DNA of 7,221 bases from Anaerolineales bacterium. GTDB lineage: Bacteria > Chloroflexota > Anaerolineae > Anaerolineales > E44-bin32. Of this stretch, positions 4,982 through 7,221 are shown in pieces. The DNA lies in the NCBI GenBank assembly GCA_011772595.1, contig WVZH01000084.1:11457-18677 (forward strand), given 5' to 3'. Under the pieces are notes generated by a model that saw nothing but the letters and a program-made list of their open reading frames with translations, had not been told where the DNA came from and did no database searches. Made by a program: the position numbers and the translations under genes. Each line of letters opens with the position of its first letter. Positions within the stretch are counted from its first letter, which is position 1.

Positions 4982-7221
4982 ATGAGGACTGGATCGGATC
5001 CAAATGTTAATCCACCAAAATTCCCCAAAGGGACAGTCACATTCCTCTTATCGGATATTGAAGGATCTACAAAACTATTGAATCATCTCAGTGACAAATA
5101 CGGTGAATTGCTCTTGAAGCATGCAAGCATATTCAGGAGTGCAATTCAACGCTGGCGGGGGTATGAGGTCGACAATCAAGGAGATTCGTTCTTCGTGGCT
5201 TTCGAGAGTGCTCAAAATGCGTTGGCTGCTGCGGAGGAGATCCAGCATCAATTAACTGCACAAACATGGCCAAAAAGCGTTGAAGTGCGTGTACGCATGG
5301 GCATCCACACCGGGGAGCCTACCATCATCGAGGATCGGTACATTGGAATGGATGTCCACCGAGCAGCGCGTATCTGTCAGATTGGTCATGGAGGTCAGGT
5401 ACTCATCTCAGGTACCACGGCAGCCATTGTACAAAACGATGATGCCAGGCGTGTTGAACTGCAAGATCTTGGTGAACATCGGCTCAAGGACTTGGAATCA
5501 CCCGAGCATATTTATCAACTCAATATACCAGGCATGCCATTTGACTATCCCCCACTTAGATCGTTGGACGCGCGCCCCAACAATTTACCGGTATTGTCGA
5601 CTCCGTTGTTGGGTCGAGAGGAGGATCTTGCTGCAGCCAAGAAACTAATCACTCAACCGGAAGTACGTCTCCTCACTCTCACCGGACCAGGAGGGATCGG
5701 CAAGACGCGCCTCGCCTTAGAGCTCGCGCTCGAGCTCTCGAGGGATTTTCAAGATGGAGTCTTTTTGATCCCCCTTGTTTCAGTAACCGATCCTTCTGAT
5801 GTCCCAGCAGCCATTGCTCGCACACTGGGGGTCCGTGATTTCGGCACCCGTCCATTGTTGGATTTATTGATTGAAAGACTACGTACACAACATCTGCTGC
5901 TCCTGCTCGACAACTTCGAGCATGTCATACCGGCTGTTGGGCTCATTACAGCCTTATTAGAGAACTGCAAGGAGTTGAAAATACTGGTTACCAGCCGTGA
6001 GGTATTGCGTGTAAGTAGTGAATACAATTTCGCTGTCGGTCCACTTGCGCTACCTGATCCTTTGAACACCCAGGATATCGGCAGCATTGAGCAAAATCCA
6101 GCGATCCAGCTATTCTTGCATCGGGCTGCTTCGTACAGTCGTGGATTCAAACTGACGGAGCAGAACGTGCCGGTGATCGCTCAAATATGCTCACGAGTTG
6201 ATGGCTTACCTTTGGCCATTGAGCTCGCGGCGGCAAGGATTAAATCCTTGGCTCCCCAAGAATTGCTGAAACGGTTACAGCCAGGCGAGACTCACATCCC
6301 CCTCGAATACTTGTCAAAAGGCACACGTGATGCACCCGAGCGCCACCGCGCCCTAAGAATGACAATCTCCTGGAGCTATGATCTATTGCGGCCGGATGAG
6401 CAGAAATTCTTTCGATCCCTATCGGTCTTCATCGGGGGCTTCAATCTGCATTCTGCAACCTCAGTCTGTGGACGAAGCGGGGACTTAATAACGGCTCCAC
6501 CAGATAGCCAAGAGGCGAAATACATCGATCTGATTGAATCGTTAGTGGATAAGAGCTTGATTAATTCTGTGGAGAGCATCCTGGGTGAGTCACGATTCGA
6601 GATGCTCGAAACGATTCGTGAATATGCATGGGAAGCGTTATCTGAAGAGGGATCCATTACGCAAGTTCGAACACAACACGCACAGCACTTCCATGACCAA
6701 GTGAAAGAAGCCAGCCTTCACTTTGAAAGCACGGATGAAGCTTACTGGTTTAAGCGCCTTGAATCGGATTACCCGAATGTGCGCGCGGCACTTCAGTGGT
6801 ATTACGAGAGCGGAAATTGGAACCACGGGCTTGAGTTAGGCAACTTGCTCCGTCTTTTTTGGCTATTTCGAGGTTACCTAACAGAAGGTACTGAGTGGTT
6901 AGAAAGATTCCTCACATTGCCAGGCACGGAGAATAATCCTGCGCTACGGGCTGCGGCACTCGATAGCGTTGGGTTCATCTCACGCTACCGTGAGGATTAT
7001 TCTGCTGCCTTCGATGCAGCCCAAACCTCACTTGTGCTAAGACGGGAGATTGGAGATCGGAACGGTGAGGCTGACTCACTAGCGAATTTGGGCTATATAC
7101 ACCTCCAGACAGGTGACTTCAAAACCGCTGCTGAATTCTACCGGGATGCGCTGGAAATCTATCGAGAACAAGGTAATAAGCAGGGCATCGCGGATTCCCT
7201 CAGCCATTGGGGTTTGGTCGT
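4982..7221 (+). CDS. Class III adenylate/guanylate cyclase domain - STAND (NB-ARC-like) ATPase - TPR protein, C-terminus beyond the window edge
   Basis: Predicted cytoplasmic signalling protein; 746 residues are seen with no stop. Cyclase homology domain about 17-185: VTFLLSDIEGST (metal Asp25), DNQGDSFFVAF (second metal Asp68), MGIHTGE, then GMDVHRAARI (123-131) and GHGGQVLIS. Linker YPPLRSLDARPNNLP leads to the ATPase: LGREEDL, Walker A GPGGIGKT (235-242), Walker B LLLLLDNFEH (Asp310), sensor TSRE (337-340), GLPLAIELAAAR (408-419), then the winged-helix segment TISWSYDLL...EQKFF (461-475) and the FEMLETIREYAWEAL segment. TPR-like helices begin around 600, with clear TPRs from about 656. Related proteins couple a sensor-controlled STAND switch to a cyclase. 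His126 stands where catalytic cyclases usually have the transition-state Asn, and the Lys/Asp pair for purine choice is not evident, so cyclase activity is uncertain. ATG 4982 lacks a good Shine-Dalgarno; GTG 4970, just after a TGA, is an alternative. It is divergent from the phosphorylase. Confidence 0.93.
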   Translation, partial: MRTGSDPNVNPPKFPKGTVTFLLSDIEGSTKLLNHLSDKYGELLLKHASIFRSAIQRWRGYEVDNQGDSFFVAFESAQNALAAAEEIQHQLTAQTWPKSVEVRVRMGIHTGEPTIIEDRYIGMDVHRAARICQIGHGGQVLISGTTAAIVQNDDARRVELQDLGEHRLKDLESPEHIYQLNIPGMPFDYPPLRSLDARPNNLPVLSTPLLGREEDLAAAKKLITQPEVRLLTLTGPGGIGKTRLALELALELSRDFQDGVFLIPLVSVTDPSDVPAAIARTLGVRDFGTRPLLDLLIERLRTQHLLLLLDNFEHVIPAVGLITALLENCKELKILVTSREVLRVSSEYNFAVGPLALPDPLNTQDIGSIEQNPAIQLFLHRAASYSRGFKLTEQNVPVIAQICSRVDGLPLAIELAAARIKSLAPQELLKRLQPGETHIPLEYLSKGTRDAPERHRALRMTISWSYDLLRPDEQKFFRSLSVFIGGFNLHSATSVCGRSGDLITAPPDSQEAKYIDLIESLVDKSLINSVESILGESRFEMLETIREYAWEALSEEGSITQVRTQHAQHFHDQVKEASLHFESTDEAYWFKRLESDYPNVRAALQWYYESGNWNHGLELGNLLRLFWLFRGYLTEGTEWLERFLTLPGTENNPALRAAALDSVGFISRYREDYSAAFDAAQTSLVLRREIGDRNGEADSLANLGYIHLQTGDFKTAAEFYRDALEIYREQGNKQGIADSLSHWGLV

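Noticed and set aside
5679..6826. Minus-strand frames inside the cyclase-STAND gene (133, 93, 69, 62 codons)
   Set aside because: All are shadows of the plus-strand gene, whose domains are unambiguous.

Overview
The window reads as a piece of a bacterial chromosome of mixed base composition, most like Chloroflexota (Anaerolineae or a relative). This assignment is an inference. It rests on a class III cyclase fused to a STAND ATPase and TPRs (common in Chloroflexota and Actinomycetota), a ROK regulator beside a ROK kinase, and dispersed palindromic repeats of the 'CATTGCGAGG...' and 'CTTCGACTACGCTCAGG' types seen in Chloroflexota and related environmental genomes. No RNA gene, CRISPR array or transposase gene is visible.

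Layout: (1) 1-2160 is a minus-strand sugar-sensing module. A ROK/NagC-XylR-type regulator (849-2105) has a good sigma-70-like promoter containing a dyad. It is followed by a ROK-family sugar kinase (614 to beyond base 1, C-terminus off the window) behind a very strong Shine-Dalgarno. The regulator keeps the ROK zinc cysteines but has lost the phosphate motif; the kinase keeps the phosphate motif and catalytic Asp but lacks the zinc cysteines. (2) 2106-3250 is mostly non-coding, AT-rich and then degraded. It holds a 132-bp imperfect palindrome (2751-2882) with the architecture of an integron attC recombination site, and a relic of an FG-GAP/VCBS-repeat protein (2938-3168). (3) 3251-4057 (minus) is a purine nucleoside/MTA phosphorylase-family enzyme with an altered catalytic segment, preceded by two small dyads centred exactly 20 bp apart near a possible promoter. 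(4) 4058-4981 has no convincing gene but is dense in repeats: a degenerate short repeat, a 130-bp nested palindrome, and an 86-bp element with long imperfect terminal inverted repeats. (5) 4982-7221 (plus) is the first 746 residues of a large cyclase-STAND-TPR signalling protein that runs off the right edge.

The regulator and kinase probably act together on one sugar. The phosphorylase and the cyclase-STAND gene are divergently oriented and separated by repeats, so no shared operon is implied. I see no complete undescribed multi-gene system. The most notable items are the solitary attC-like site with no integrase nearby, the phosphorylase with a Gly-His-Lys-Tyr-Ser segment where the catalytic Asn/Asp is expected, and the two palindromic repeat elements beside the cyclase gene.
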